Positions 35,070-43,414 of a DNA stretch of 64,000 bases are shown here, one piece after another; positions within the stretch are counted from its first letter, which is position 1; every line of letters starts with the position of its first letter. This DNA is from Streptomyces koelreuteriae. GTDB taxonomy: Bacteria; Actinomycetota; Actinomycetes; Streptomycetales; Streptomycetaceae. The notes under the pieces are model-generated. The model was not told the origin of the DNA. It ran no database searches and saw only the letters and a list, made by a program, of their open reading frames with translations. The position numbers and the translations under genes were made by a program. Location of the stretch: NCBI RefSeq assembly GCF_018604545.1, contig NZ_CP075896.1, forward strand, positions 1,116,001-1,180,000. The letters are read 5' to 3'.

Positions 35070-36260
35070 TTACGCAGGTGAGAACAGGTGATCGCTGATG
35101 AGCCGGGCCGCGCCGATGACACCGGCGGCGGGTCCCAACTCGCCCAGGACGATGGGCAGATTGCCGGTCGCCAGCGGCAGCGACTGGCGGTAGACCTGGG
35201 TGCGGATCGCGGCGAGCAGGGTGTGGCCGAGACCGGTCACCCCGCCGCCGATCACCACCAGGCCCGGGTTGAAGAAACTGACCAGGCCGGCGATGACCTG
35301 GCCGGTGTGATTGCCGCCCTCGCGGATCAGGTCGAGGGCGGTGGCGTCGCCCGCGGCGGCCGCGGCGGCGACGTCGACGGCGGTGAGACCGCCGTTCGTC
35401 TCCAGACGTGACGCCAGCTCGGCCGAAAGTCCCTGCTGGGCGGCCTCCGTGGCGTCGCGGGCGAGGGCCGCCCCGCTGAAGTGGGCCTCCAGGCAGCCCC
35501 GGTTGCCGCAGGCGCAGGGCCTGCCGTCGGGCACGGCCTGGATGTGCCCGATGTCGCCGGCGCTGCCCGTCGTGCCGCGGTAGACCTCACCGCCGACGAC
35601 GATGCCGCAGCCGATGCCGGTGCCGATCTTGACGCAGAGGAAGTCGGCGACGGTGCGGGCGACGCCCGCGTGCTGCTCCCCCATCGCCATGAGGTTCACG
35701 TCGTTGTCGACCATGACCGGGCAGCCGAGTTCCTGGCTGAGCGCCTCCCGCACGGGGAAGCCGTCCCAGCCGGGCATGATCGGCGGTGCCACCGGGATGC
35801 CCTCGGGGAAGCGGACCGGGCCCGGGACGCCGATGCCGGCGCCGTCGAACCCCTCCGCGAGCCCCGAGGCCTTGAGCTTGGCGGCCATGGCCAGGACCTG
35901 TTCGAAGACCGCGACCGGGCCTTCGCGTACGTCCATGGGCTGGTTGATGTGGCCGAGCGTCTCCAGTTCGGCGTTGGTGACGGCGACGTCGACCGAAGTC
36001 GCGCCGATGTCGACGCCGAGGAAGCGCAGACCGGGGTTGAGCCGGATGTTGTGGGAGCGGCGGCCGCCGCGCGAGGCGGCGAGTCCGTCGGCCACGACCA
36101 GCCCCGTCTCCAGCAGCCGGTCCACCTCCACGGCGAGCTTGGACCGCGAGAGGTCGACCTGGTCGCCCAGCTGGGCACGGGAGTTGGGGCCGCCGTCGCG
36201 CAACAGCGTGAGCAGTCGGGCCTGGTGGGCGTTTCCGGGTCGTGCGGTCATACGTCTCAC
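35070..36260 (-). CDS. ROK-family transcriptional repressor
   Basis: A 396-aa regulator with an N-terminal winged helix (LLTLLRDGGPNSRAQLGDQV, SRSKLAVEVDRLLETGLV) and a sugar-kinase-like ROK domain (LGVDIGATSVDVAV, GIGVPGPV, VKIGTGIGCGIVVGGEVYRG, and the zinc motif CACGNRGCLEAH). ROK repressors release DNA when they bind a sugar. The GTG at 36260 is favoured because GGAGGGG lies just upstream; an ATG three codons later (36251) is the alternative. It is the promoter-proximal gene of the ABC sugar operon, 108 bp ahead of the ATPase gene, so it probably controls itself and the operon. Confidence 0.88.
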   Translation of the reverse strand: MRRMTARPGNAHQARLLTLLRDGGPNSRAQLGDQVDLSRSKLAVEVDRLLETGLVVADGLAASRGGRRSHNIRLNPGLRFLGVDIGATSVDVAVTNAELETLGHINQPMDVREGPVAVFEQVLAMAAKLKASGLAEGFDGAGIGVPGPVRFPEGIPVAPPIMPGWDGFPVREALSQELGCPVMVDNDVNLMAMGEQHAGVARTVADFLCVKIGTGIGCGIVVGGEVYRGTTGSAGDIGHIQAVPDGRPCACGNRGCLEAHFSGAALARDATEAAQQGLSAELASRLETNGGLTAVDVAAAAAAGDATALDLIREGGNHTGQVIAGLVSFFNPGLVVIGGGVTGLGHTLLAAIRTQVYRQSLPLATGNLPIVLGELGPAAGVIGAARLISDHLFSPA

Positions 36261-36505
36261 GAGCCCCTCCCCGCCTCGATCGGCCTGTGCGCGCCGGTTT
36301 TCCGCCACATCAGTGGCTTGCTTTCGGAGGGAACGTAGCAGCGGCTGCCGGAGGTGGGAAGAAGTCGCGCAGGAATTGGGCTCTACTTTTTCCACTCACA
36401 GGACAAAGACACGAGGGGCGAGCCTTACCCGGCAGGTAATCGACCGTGAGCGCGGCCCAGGTCAGGCTGGCACCAGCACGCGTCGTCGACGTCCGGAGGT
36501 CCCGT
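36261..36505. other. divergent intergenic region, ROK gene and thioesterase
   Basis: 245 bp without a gene. It holds two short inverted repeats, GCCAC-N4-GTGGC (36304-36317) and TTACC-N5-GGTAA (36425-36439). Either could be a regulator site. I see no convincing -35/-10 pair. Confidence 0.4.
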
Positions 36506-36913
36506 ATGACCGACACTCCTGCCCCCGAGGCCCTGTTGCGGGCGGTTCCCTTCGCCGGGAAGCTGGGCATCGCCCTCGAGGAGGCCGCCCCCGCCCGGGT
36601 CAGGGCCGCGCTTCCCTGGGCTCCGGAGTTGTGCACGGTGGGCGGCGCCCTGCACGGCGGAGCCCTGATGGCGCTCGCCGACACGGCCGGCGCGGTCTGC
36701 GCGTTCCTCAATCTGCCGCCGGGCGCGGGCACCTCGACGGTCGAGTCGAAGACGAACTTCTTCCGCGCCGTGCGGTCGGGCGTCGTCCGCGCCGAGGCAC
36801 GGCCCGTGCACGTGGGGCGCTCGTTCCTCGCCGTCCGGACGGACCTGCACGACGAGGAGGGCACCCTGGTGGGCCAGACGACGCAGACCCAGGCGGTGCT
36901 GACAGCCCGCTGA
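36506..36913 (+). CDS. PaaI-family hotdog thioesterase
   Basis: A 135-aa single hotdog domain. The motif GALHGGALMALADTAGAV holds the helix and Asp of PaaI/acyl-CoA thioesterases, and STVESKTNFFRAV forms the central strand. It would hydrolyse an acyl- or aryl-CoA thioester in the cytoplasm. The ATG at 36506 has an ideal GGAGG 6 nt upstream, better than any start further up. Its stop is only 12 bp from the converging GntR stop, with no hairpin between them. Confidence 0.85.
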   Translation: MTDTPAPEALLRAVPFAGKLGIALEEAAPARVRAALPWAPELCTVGGALHGGALMALADTAGAVCAFLNLPPGAGTSTVESKTNFFRAVRSGVVRAEARPVHVGRSFLAVRTDLHDEEGTLVGQTTQTQAVLTAR

Positions 36914-36925
36914 AGGGAGCGAGCG

Positions 36926-37603
36926 CTACGAACGCGCCCGCGCGTGGTACGACCGCCGTGTGTGCTCGGTGTGTTCGCGCATCAGCTGAGTGGCCCGCTG
37001 TTCGTCCCGGCCCGCGATCGCGGCGATCAGTTCGCGGTGTTCGATCCAGGACTGGTGGCCGCGCTGGCGGGCCACCGGCGTGTAGTACCAGCGCACGCGC
37101 CGGTCCACCTGGGCGGCGAGTTCGGCGAGGACGGCGTTGCCGGCGAGTTCCATGATCTTGGCGTGGAAGCGGGCGTTCATGGCGACGGCGCTGTCCACGT
37201 CGTCCGCCTCGACGGCCTTCTCGCCCTCGGCGCACAGGGATTCCAGGGCCGTGAGCCCCGCGCTGGTCGCGTTGGCCGCCGCGAGCCGGGCCGCCTCGGC
37301 CTCCAGAAGCGTACGGACCGTGAGGAGCTGGTCGGCCTCCTCCTCCGTCGGTTCGTGCACGAACGCGCCCTGGGCGGGCCGCAGATCGACCCACCCCTCG
37401 GTGTTCAGCCGTTGCAGCGCCTCGCGCACCGGCTGCCGGGAGACCCCCAGATGCCCGGCGAGTTCGCTCTCGACGAGGTGCTGGCCGGGCTGGAGGGCCC
37501 GGGTGGTGATGAGTTCGAGGAGTGCCTCGTAGACACGGTCACGCAGCGGACCCGGGCGTTCCAGCTTGGGTACCGCCCCCTGGGGCAGGCCTGTCGACAG
37601 CAT
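36926..37603 (-). CDS. GntR-family regulator, FCD (FadR-type) subclass
   Basis: A 225-aa regulator. The winged helix is LRDRVYEALLELITT to SRQPVREALQRLNTEGWV (~20-75). The FCD effector domain follows, with NARFHAKIMELAGN and HRELIAAIAGRDEQRA supplying the Asp/His metal-binding positions. Such proteins usually sense short carboxylic acids. The upstream leader holds site C (37673-37696), which shares a sequence with sites near sucC/oxc and the formate dehydrogenase operon, so this protein is the best candidate regulator for those genes and for itself. The ATG at 37603 is preceded by GAGGAGGGGG. Confidence 0.88.
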   Translation of the reverse strand: MLSTGLPQGAVPKLERPGPLRDRVYEALLELITTRALQPGQHLVESELAGHLGVSRQPVREALQRLNTEGWVDLRPAQGAFVHEPTEEEADQLLTVRTLLEAEAARLAAANATSAGLTALESLCAEGEKAVEADDVDSAVAMNARFHAKIMELAGNAVLAELAAQVDRRVRWYYTPVARQRGHQSWIEHRELIAAIAGRDEQRATQLMREHTEHTRRSYHARARS

Positions 37604-37672
37604 CGCGGTCCCCCTCCTCGGCAGGGCCGTGCACAGCGCGGCGGCCACCGGTGCCGCCGCAGAGTCAGTATC

Positions 37673-37696
37673 GATTGTCTTTCGTCTACAGTCTAC
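37673..37696. promoter_or_regulatory. putative autoregulatory operator of the FCD-GntR gene (site C)
   Basis: TTCGTCTAC (37681-37689) followed by AGTCTAC, with two GTCTAC cores. On the minus strand it reads ACTGTAGAC, identical to a 9-mer at 40411-40419. It lies ~70-95 bp upstream of the regulator start, a usual place for autoregulation. Confidence 0.5.
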
Positions 37697-37756
37697 GGCG
37701 CACAAAGGCCAGGGTTCGGGGCAGTTGGCCGCGTCACACCCCTGCGGCCGGAGGGC

Positions 37757-38695
37757 TCAGGGGCAGCGCACGACCTGTCCCGCGTACGACAGGTTCCCGC
37801 CGAAGCCGAACAGCAGGACCGGGTCGCCGGTGGAGACCGCGCCCTGTTCGACGAGCTTGGAGAAGGCGAGCGGGATGCTCGCGGCGGAGGTGTTGCCGGA
37901 CTCGGTGACATCGCGCGCGACGACGGCGTTCACCGCGCCGATCTTCTCGGCGAGGGGTTCGATGATGCGCAGGTTCGCCTGGTGCAGCACGACCCCCGCG
38001 AGGTCGGCCGGCTCGAGACCGGCCCGCTCGCACGCCCGGCGCGCGATGGGCGGCAGCTGCGTCGTCGCCCAGCGGTAGACACTCTGCCCTTCCTGGGCGA
38101 AACGGGGCGGAGTGCCCTCGATCCGCACAGCATGACCCATCTCGGGCACCGAGCCCCACAGCACCGGCCCGATGCCGGACTCCTCGGCGGCCTCGACCAC
38201 CGCGGCCCCGGCCCCGTCCCCGACGAGCACGCAGGTGGTGCGGTCGCTCCAGTCGGTCACCTCGGACATCTTGTCGGCCCCGATGACCAGCGCCCGGCTC
38301 GCGCCCCCCGCGCGAACGGCGTGGTCGGCGGTGGCCAGGGCGTGGGTGAACCCGGCGCACACGACGTTGAGGTCCATGGTGGCCGGGTTCGGCATCCCGA
38401 GGCGGGCCGCGACCCGGGCGGCCATGTTGGGCGAGCGGTCGACGGCGGTGGAGGTGGCGACCAGCACCAGGTCGATGTCGGCGGGGGCGAGGCCGGCCGC
38501 CGCGAGGGCCTTGGCGGCGGCGTGGGCGGCCAGCTCGTCGACGGGTTCGTCGGGCCCGGCGATGTGGCGGGTACGGATTCCCACCCGGCTCCTGATCCAC
38601 TCGTCACTGGTGTCCACCGTGCCCGCCAGGTCCTCGTTGGTGAGCACCTTGGCGGGCTGGTAGTGGCCGACGGCGGCGATGCGCGAGCCGTTCAT
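37757..38695 (-). CDS. beta-ketoacyl-ACP synthase III (FabH-like), stand-alone
   Basis: A 312-aa thiolase-fold condensing enzyme with the full catalytic triad: C113 in NVVCAGFTHAL, H238 in VVLHQANLR and N268 in ESGNTSAAS. SDEWIRSRVGIRTRHIA near the N-terminus and LFGFGGNLSYAGQVV at the end are typical of FabH. It condenses an acyl-CoA with malonyl-ACP. No acpP, fabD or fabF is adjacent, so this is an accessory copy rather than the housekeeping one. It may serve a lipid, secondary metabolite or degradative thiolase-like role. Confidence 0.88.
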   Translation of the reverse strand: MNGSRIAAVGHYQPAKVLTNEDLAGTVDTSDEWIRSRVGIRTRHIAGPDEPVDELAAHAAAKALAAAGLAPADIDLVLVATSTAVDRSPNMAARVAARLGMPNPATMDLNVVCAGFTHALATADHAVRAGGASRALVIGADKMSEVTDWSDRTTCVLVGDGAGAAVVEAAEESGIGPVLWGSVPEMGHAVRIEGTPPRFAQEGQSVYRWATTQLPPIARRACERAGLEPADLAGVVLHQANLRIIEPLAEKIGAVNAVVARDVTESGNTSAASIPLAFSKLVEQGAVSTGDPVLLFGFGGNLSYAGQVVRCP

Positions 38696-38712
38696 ATGGG
38701 TGGGTCCCCCTC

Positions 38713-38780
38713 GTTGCCTTGGGTAGCGTGACCCACCAGTCTGAGCAGTGACTCACGGGTACGACGGCAGCCAAGGCAAC
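38713..38780. promoter_or_regulatory. widely spaced 10-bp inverted repeat upstream of the KAS III gene
   Basis: GTTGCCTTGG at 38713-38722 and its exact complement CCAAGGCAAC at 38771-38780, separated by 48 nt, in the 151-bp gap upstream of the KAS III start. It could be a paired operator or a long-loop hairpin. Confidence 0.4.
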
Positions 38781-38846
38781 AGGAAACGAGCACCAGGCTT
38801 GTCAGCTTCGGTCAGGACCCCGGACGCCCACGCACCTGTCGAACGT

Positions 38847-38984
38847 CTACCCGGTGAAGAGCTGCGTGGCCTTCCGGACGAGCTCGTACAGCCCGTAGGC
38901 GAGCGGTACGCCCACCCACACCCAGGCGAAGGCGATCAGCCACCGCCGGTCCGGGCTAGGCGGACTCTGACTGCTGCTGGACAC
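38847..38984 (-). CDS. MFS transporter small subunit (45 aa), overlapping the OFA transporter gene
   Basis: A 45-residue protein with a polar Ser/Pro/Gln start, one transmembrane helix (WLIAFAWVWVGVPLAYGLYEL) and a short basic tail. A near-perfect AAGGAGG lies 6 nt before its GTG. The first 29 bp overlap the 3' end of the OFA transporter in another frame, so translation is coupled. Small single-helix partners of this form are recognised beside oxalate/formate-type carriers in actinomycetes. It probably associates with the transporter; its function has not been worked out. Confidence 0.82.
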   Translation of the reverse strand: MSSSSQSPPSPDRRWLIAFAWVWVGVPLAYGLYELVRKATQLFTG

Positions 38985-40287
38985 GATCGGCCTCCTTCGG
39001 CTGCGGGACGTGATGACGGGGGTCGACGGGCCGGACGAGCTCGTTGGCGACGAAGCCGACGACGAGCAGGCCGATCATGATGACGAACGACAGCCCGTAC
39101 AGGGACGCGCCGTGCCGGCCCGCCTCCTCCTGCCGGTCGGCGATCCAGTTCACGATCAGCGGCCCGAGCACACCGGCCAGGGACCAGGCCGTGAGCAGCC
39201 GCCCGTGGATGGCGCCGACCTGGTACGTCCCGAACAGGTCCTTCAGATACGCCGGGATCGTCGCGAAGCCGCCGCCGTAGAAGGACAGGATGACCAGCGC
39301 GCACAGGATGAACAGCGGCTTGGAGGTGTCGCCGAACAGGGCGATGAGCGCGTACATCACGGCGCCGACGCCCAGGTAGACGCGGTAGATGTTCTTGCGG
39401 CCGATCAGGTCGGACGTCGAGGACCAGCCGATGCGGCCCGCCATGTTCGCCGCCGACAGCAGGGCGACGAAGCCGGCGGCGGCCGTCACGGACACCGGGG
39501 TGGAGGTGTCCGCGAAGAAGTCCGTGATCATCGGCGCGGCCTTCTCCAGGATGCCGATGCCGGCGGTGACGTTCATGCAGAGCACGGTCCACAGGAGCCA
39601 GAACTGGGGAGTGCGCAGCGCCTGTTTCGCGGATACCTGCGGGCCGGTGGGGGCTTGTCGCGCAGTTCCCCGCGCCCCTGAGGCATGAGGCGGAACCCGG
39701 ACCAACAGCACGCCCAGCAGCATGAAGACCGCGTACGACAGCCCGTGCACGAGGAAGGCCACGGCGATGCCGGAGCTGTCACCGCCGAAGGACTCCAGCA
39801 TCTGCGCCGACCACGGCGAGGCGATCAGCGCACCGCCGCCGAAGCCCATGATGGCGATGCCGGTGGCCATGCCGGGCCGGTCCGGGAACCACTTGATCAG
39901 GGTGGAGACGGGAGAGATGTAGCCGATGCCGAGGCCGATGCCGCCGACGAAGCCGTAGCCGAACACGATCAGCCAGTACTGCTCCAGGGACGCGCCCAGC
40001 GCGGAGAGCAGGAAGCCGGACGAGAAGCAGATCAGGGCGACGGTCATCGCCCAGCGGGGGCCGTTGCGTTCCACGAGCGTGCCGCCGAACGCGGCGGACA
40101 GGCCCAGCATGACGATGCCCAGCTGGAAGGGCAGCGCGCTCTGCGTGCCGCTGAGTCCGAGCGCGGACTCCAGGGGCGGTTTGAACACGCTCCAGGCGTA
40201 GGCCTGGCCGATGGAGAGATGTACGGAGAGAGCGGCGGGCGGGACGAGCCAGCGGCTCCAGCCCGGGGGCGCGACTGGGGGACTCAT
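38956..40287 (-). CDS. OFA-family MFS transporter (oxalate/formate antiporter-like), second copy
   Basis: A 443-aa carrier with about 12 transmembrane segments. The first helix region contains LSIGQAYAWSVFKPPLE, a signature of OFA/OxlT-like transporters. GGIGLGIGYISPVSTLIKWFPDRPGMATG and GGGFATIPAYLKDLFGT are also diagnostic. Between the two six-helix halves (~201-214) the sequence SGARGTARQAPTGP is encoded by a repetitive DNA element also found at 63040-63061. It is divergent from the formate dehydrogenase operon and is translated together with a small subunit. Likely role: uptake or exchange of formate, oxalate or a similar acid. Confidence 0.88.
   Translation of the reverse strand: MSPPVAPPGWSRWLVPPAALSVHLSIGQAYAWSVFKPPLESALGLSGTQSALPFQLGIVMLGLSAAFGGTLVERNGPRWAMTVALICFSSGFLLSALGASLEQYWLIVFGYGFVGGIGLGIGYISPVSTLIKWFPDRPGMATGIAIMGFGGGALIASPWSAQMLESFGGDSSGIAVAFLVHGLSYAVFMLLGVLLVRVPPHASGARGTARQAPTGPQVSAKQALRTPQFWLLWTVLCMNVTAGIGILEKAAPMITDFFADTSTPVSVTAAAGFVALLSAANMAGRIGWSSTSDLIGRKNIYRVYLGVGAVMYALIALFGDTSKPLFILCALVILSFYGGGFATIPAYLKDLFGTYQVGAIHGRLLTAWSLAGVLGPLIVNWIADRQEEAGRHGASLYGLSFVIMIGLLVVGFVANELVRPVDPRHHVPQPKEADRVQQQSESA
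39657..39678. repeat. dispersed Streptomyces-type repeat inside the OFA transporter gene
   Basis: A 22-bp stretch containing GCGCAGTTCCCCGCGCCCC, identical to 63040-63061. It is read in frame in the central loop of the transporter and adds a Gly/Ala/Arg-rich peptide between the two halves. Confidence 0.7.
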
Positions 40288-40410
40288 GATTCCCGGACGG
40301 TAGGCAGTCGCAGGGAAGTTGAAAAGGCGGCGCGTCGACCGTATGCGGTGAGCGGTATTCAGCATGCGGCGAACGGTCGGCGCGCGGACCCTTGCCGCCC
40401 CAACCTCCAT

Positions 40411-40438
40411 ACTGTAGACAATATTTCGTCGACACAAG
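40411..40438. promoter_or_regulatory. putative FCD-GntR operator upstream of the formate dehydrogenase operon (site B)
   Basis: TGTAGAC-N8-GTCGACA (40413-40434) is an inverted repeat with one mismatch. It contains TTCGTCGAC (40425-40433), identical to site A at 9585-9593, and ACTGTAGAC (40411-40419), identical to the complement of site C at 37681-37696. It lies in the 227-bp divergent region between the second OFA gene and the ketopantoate-reductase-like gene, so it could control both. Confidence 0.6.
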
Positions 40439-40514
40439 CCGCACGGCGCGTTCCCCAGCGGCCGTACGGCGGTCACACCTCCGCGGTATCCCTCAAACCG
40501 AACGGAGTGTTCCC

Positions 40515-41486
40515 GTGAAAGTCGCAGTTCTCGGCGCCGGTGCCATCGGCGCCTACGTCGGCGCCGCGCTCCACCGCGCGGGCGCCGAGGTCCATCTCAT
40601 CGCCCGTGGACCGCATCTGGCGGCCATGAGGCAGCACGGAGTCCGGGTGCGCAGCCCGCGCGGCGATTTCACCGCGCACCCCCACGCCACCGACGATCCG
40701 GCCGAAGTGGGCCCGGTCGACTACGTCTTCCTGGGCCTGAAGGCCAACGCGTACGCGGCGTGCGGGCCGCTGATCGCGCCGTTGCTGCACGGGACGACAG
40801 CGGTCGTCGCGGCCCAGAACGGCATCCCCTGGTGGTACTTCCACCGGCACGGCGGCCCCTACGACGGCCACCGCGTCGAGAGCGTGGACCCGGACGGCGC
40901 GGTCAGTGCGGTGCTCGCGCCCGAACGGGCCGTCGGATGTGTCGTCTACGCGGCGACCGAACTCGAAGGGCCGGGCCTCGTACGGCATTTGGAAGGCACG
41001 CGGTTCTCCATCGGCGAGCCCGACCGCAGCCTCTCGGCCCGCTGTCTCGCCTTCAGTGAGGCGATGCAGGCCGGTGGGCTCAAGTGCCCGGTGGAGCCCG
41101 ATCTGCGGGACGACATCTGGGTCAAGCTGCTCGGCAACATCTCCTTCAACCCGATCAGCGCGCTGGCCCGCGCGACCATGCGACAGATGTGCCTGCACGG
41201 CGGCACCCGCAAGGTCATCGAGATCATGATGACCGAGACGCTCGCGGTCGCCGAGGCCCTCGGCTGCCAGGTCGGCGTCTCCATCGAGCGCCGCCTCGCG
41301 GGCGCCGAGCGGGTCGGCGACCACCGCACCTCCACGCTCCAGGACCTGGAGCGCGGCAAGCCGCTCGAACTCGACGTACTCCTCGCGGCGGTCGTCGAGT
41401 TGGCGGAGATCACCGGCGTGGAGGTGCCCACCCTGCGCACCGTGCACGCCATCTCGGACCTGCTCGCGCTGAGGAGCGCCGCATGA
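40515..41486 (+). CDS. ketopantoate reductase (ApbA/PanE) family 2-oxoacid reductase
   Basis: A 323-aa NADPH-dependent reductase. The Rossmann motif is VAVLGAGAIGAYVGAAL at ~3-19; FLGLKANA and VAAQNGIPWWYF follow; VKLLGNISFNPISAL carries the conserved Lys/Asn; and AERVGDHRTSTLQDLERGKPLELD is the C-terminal substrate segment. Housekeeping KPR makes pantoate, but this copy is the first gene of a formate dehydrogenase operon, so it may reduce another 2-oxoacid. The GTG at 40515 has GGAG 7 nt upstream. Its stop overlaps the next start as ATGA. Confidence 0.85.
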   Translation: MKVAVLGAGAIGAYVGAALHRAGAEVHLIARGPHLAAMRQHGVRVRSPRGDFTAHPHATDDPAEVGPVDYVFLGLKANAYAACGPLIAPLLHGTTAVVAAQNGIPWWYFHRHGGPYDGHRVESVDPDGAVSAVLAPERAVGCVVYAATELEGPGLVRHLEGTRFSIGEPDRSLSARCLAFSEAMQAGGLKCPVEPDLRDDIWVKLLGNISFNPISALARATMRQMCLHGGTRKVIEIMMTETLAVAEALGCQVGVSIERRLAGAERVGDHRTSTLQDLERGKPLELDVLLAAVVELAEITGVEVPTLRTVHAISDLLALRSAA

Positions 41487-43408
41487 GGAAACGCGATCGA
41501 AGCCCGAAGACCTACACCCGGCTGACGCACCCGCTCGTCCGTGATTCCCGCGACGAGCCCTTCCGGCGGGCGAGCTGGGAGGAGGCCCTGGACCGGGCCG
41601 CCCGGGGCATCCAGGCCGCGCGCGGCGCGTTCGGGATGTTCTCCTGCGCCCGCGCCACCAACGAGATGAACTACGTGGCGCAGAAGTTCGCCCGGGTCGT
41701 CATGGGCACCAACAACGTCGACTCCTGCAACCGCACCTGTCACGCCCCGAGCGTGGCGGGTCTGTCGGCGGCGTTCGGCTCGGGCGGCGGGACGTCGTCG
41801 TACGAGGAGATCGAGCACACCGACCTCGTCGTGATGTGGGGCTCCAACGCCCGCTTCGCGCACCCGATCTTCTTCCAGCATGTGCTGAAGGGGATCAGGA
41901 ACGGGGCCCGGATGTACGCGGTCGATCCGCGCCGGACCTCGACCGCCGAGTGGGCGGAGAGCTGGCTCGGCCTCAACGTCGGCACCGACATCCCGATGGC
42001 GCACGCGATCGGCCGCGAGATCATCCACGCGGGCCTCGCCAACGAGGCGTTCGTCGAGCGGGCGACCACCGGCTTCGAGGAGTACCGGGCGCTGGTCGAG
42101 CCGTGGACGCTGTCGCTCGCCGAGAAGGTGACGGGCGTACCGGCCGCCGCCATCCGCGAGCTGGCGCACGCCTATGCCCGGGCCGAGCGCGCCCAACTGT
42201 GCTGGACCCTCGGCATCACCGAGCACCACAACGGCACCGACAACGTCCGCGCCCTGATCAATCTGTCCCTGCTCACCGGCCATGTCGGCCGCTACGGCTC
42301 CGGCCTGCAACCGCTGCGCGGGCAGAACAACGTGCAGGGCGGCGGCGACATGGGCGCGATACCCAACAGGCTGCCCGGCTTCCAGGACATCCTCGACCCG
42401 GACACCCGGCTGAAGTTCGAGTCGGCCTGGGACACCGTCATCCAGCCGCACTACGGACTGAACCTCACGGAGATGTTCGAGGCGATGGAGGACGGCGGTC
42501 TCAAGGCCGTCTACTGCATCGGCGAGAACCCGGCCCAGTCGGAGGCCGACAGCGAACAGGCCGTACGGCGGCTCAAGGCCCTGGACTTCCTCGTCGTCCA
42601 GGACATCTTCCTCACGAAGACGGCCGAACTCGCGGACGTCGTCCTGCCGGCCACCGCCGGCTGGGCGGAGACCGAGGGCACGACCACCAACAGCGAACGG
42701 CGGGTGCAGCGGGTCCGCAGGGCCGTCGCCCCGCCCGGCGAGGCGCGCGAGGACATCGACATCCTCTGCGATCTCGCGGCCCGTCTCGGACATGACTGGA
42801 AGTACGCCGACGCCGAGACGGTGTGGAACGAGCTGAGGTCGATCTCGCCCGACCACTACGGCATGACGTACGAGCGCCTGGAGGAGCACCAGGGCATCCA
42901 GTGGCCGTGCCCGAGCACGGAGCGGCTCGAACCGACGTATCTGCACGGCCGGTTGTGGGAGTCCGACCCCTCGGCACGCGGCCGGCTCGCGCCCTTCGGG
43001 ATCGTGCAGCACGACCCGCCCGTGGACCTCACCGACGAGCGGTACCCGATCCGGCTGACCACCGGGCGACGGCTGGACTCGTACAACACCGGTGTGCAGA
43101 GCGGCGGTTACGCCTCCCCGCTGCGGCGCGGCGAGTTCATCGAGCTGTGCCCGGAGGACGCCGAGCGCTACGGGGTGGTGGTCGGTGAGCAGGTGCAGGT
43201 CACCTCGCGGCGCGGGTCGGTGACGGCGCCCGTGTGGGTGGACACCGCGCTGCGGCCCGGGCTCGCCTTCATGACCATGCACTTCCCCGACGAGGTGGAC
43301 ACCAACGCGCTGACGATCGAGGCGAACTGCCCGATCGCGGGGACGGCGGAGTTCAAGGCGTCGGCGATCCGGATCGAGAAGCTGCCCATCGCGACCATCG
43401 TGGGGTGA
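41483..43408 (+). CDS. formate dehydrogenase catalytic subunit lacking its N-terminal Fe-S domain (molybdopterin oxidoreductase)
   Basis: A 641-aa bis-MGD enzyme body. NNVDSCNRTCHAPSVAGL places Cys86 where E. coli FdhF has selenocysteine, with His87 next to it; PLRGQNNVQGGGDMGA carries the active-site Arg region; the C-terminal cofactor domain has LTTGRRLDSYNTG and EANCPIAGTAEFKASA. Formate dehydrogenases normally start with a Cys-rich 4Fe-4S domain, but this protein starts at the point just after it (TYTRLTHPLVRD). That missing domain is encoded at the end of the protein two genes downstream. Together they would oxidise formate to CO2 and pass electrons to the diaphorase. ATGA overlap with the upstream gene. 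Confidence 0.9.
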   Translation: MRKRDRSPKTYTRLTHPLVRDSRDEPFRRASWEEALDRAARGIQAARGAFGMFSCARATNEMNYVAQKFARVVMGTNNVDSCNRTCHAPSVAGLSAAFGSGGGTSSYEEIEHTDLVVMWGSNARFAHPIFFQHVLKGIRNGARMYAVDPRRTSTAEWAESWLGLNVGTDIPMAHAIGREIIHAGLANEAFVERATTGFEEYRALVEPWTLSLAEKVTGVPAAAIRELAHAYARAERAQLCWTLGITEHHNGTDNVRALINLSLLTGHVGRYGSGLQPLRGQNNVQGGGDMGAIPNRLPGFQDILDPDTRLKFESAWDTVIQPHYGLNLTEMFEAMEDGGLKAVYCIGENPAQSEADSEQAVRRLKALDFLVVQDIFLTKTAELADVVLPATAGWAETEGTTTNSERRVQRVRRAVAPPGEAREDIDILCDLAARLGHDWKYADAETVWNELRSISPDHYGMTYERLEEHQGIQWPCPSTERLEPTYLHGRLWESDPSARGRLAPFGIVQHDPPVDLTDERYPIRLTTGRRLDSYNTGVQSGGYASPLRRGEFIELCPEDAERYGVVVGEQVQVTSRRGSVTAPVWVDTALRPGLAFMTMHFPDEVDTNALTIEANCPIAGTAEFKASAIRIEKLPIATIVG

Positions 43409-43414
43409 CGCACT

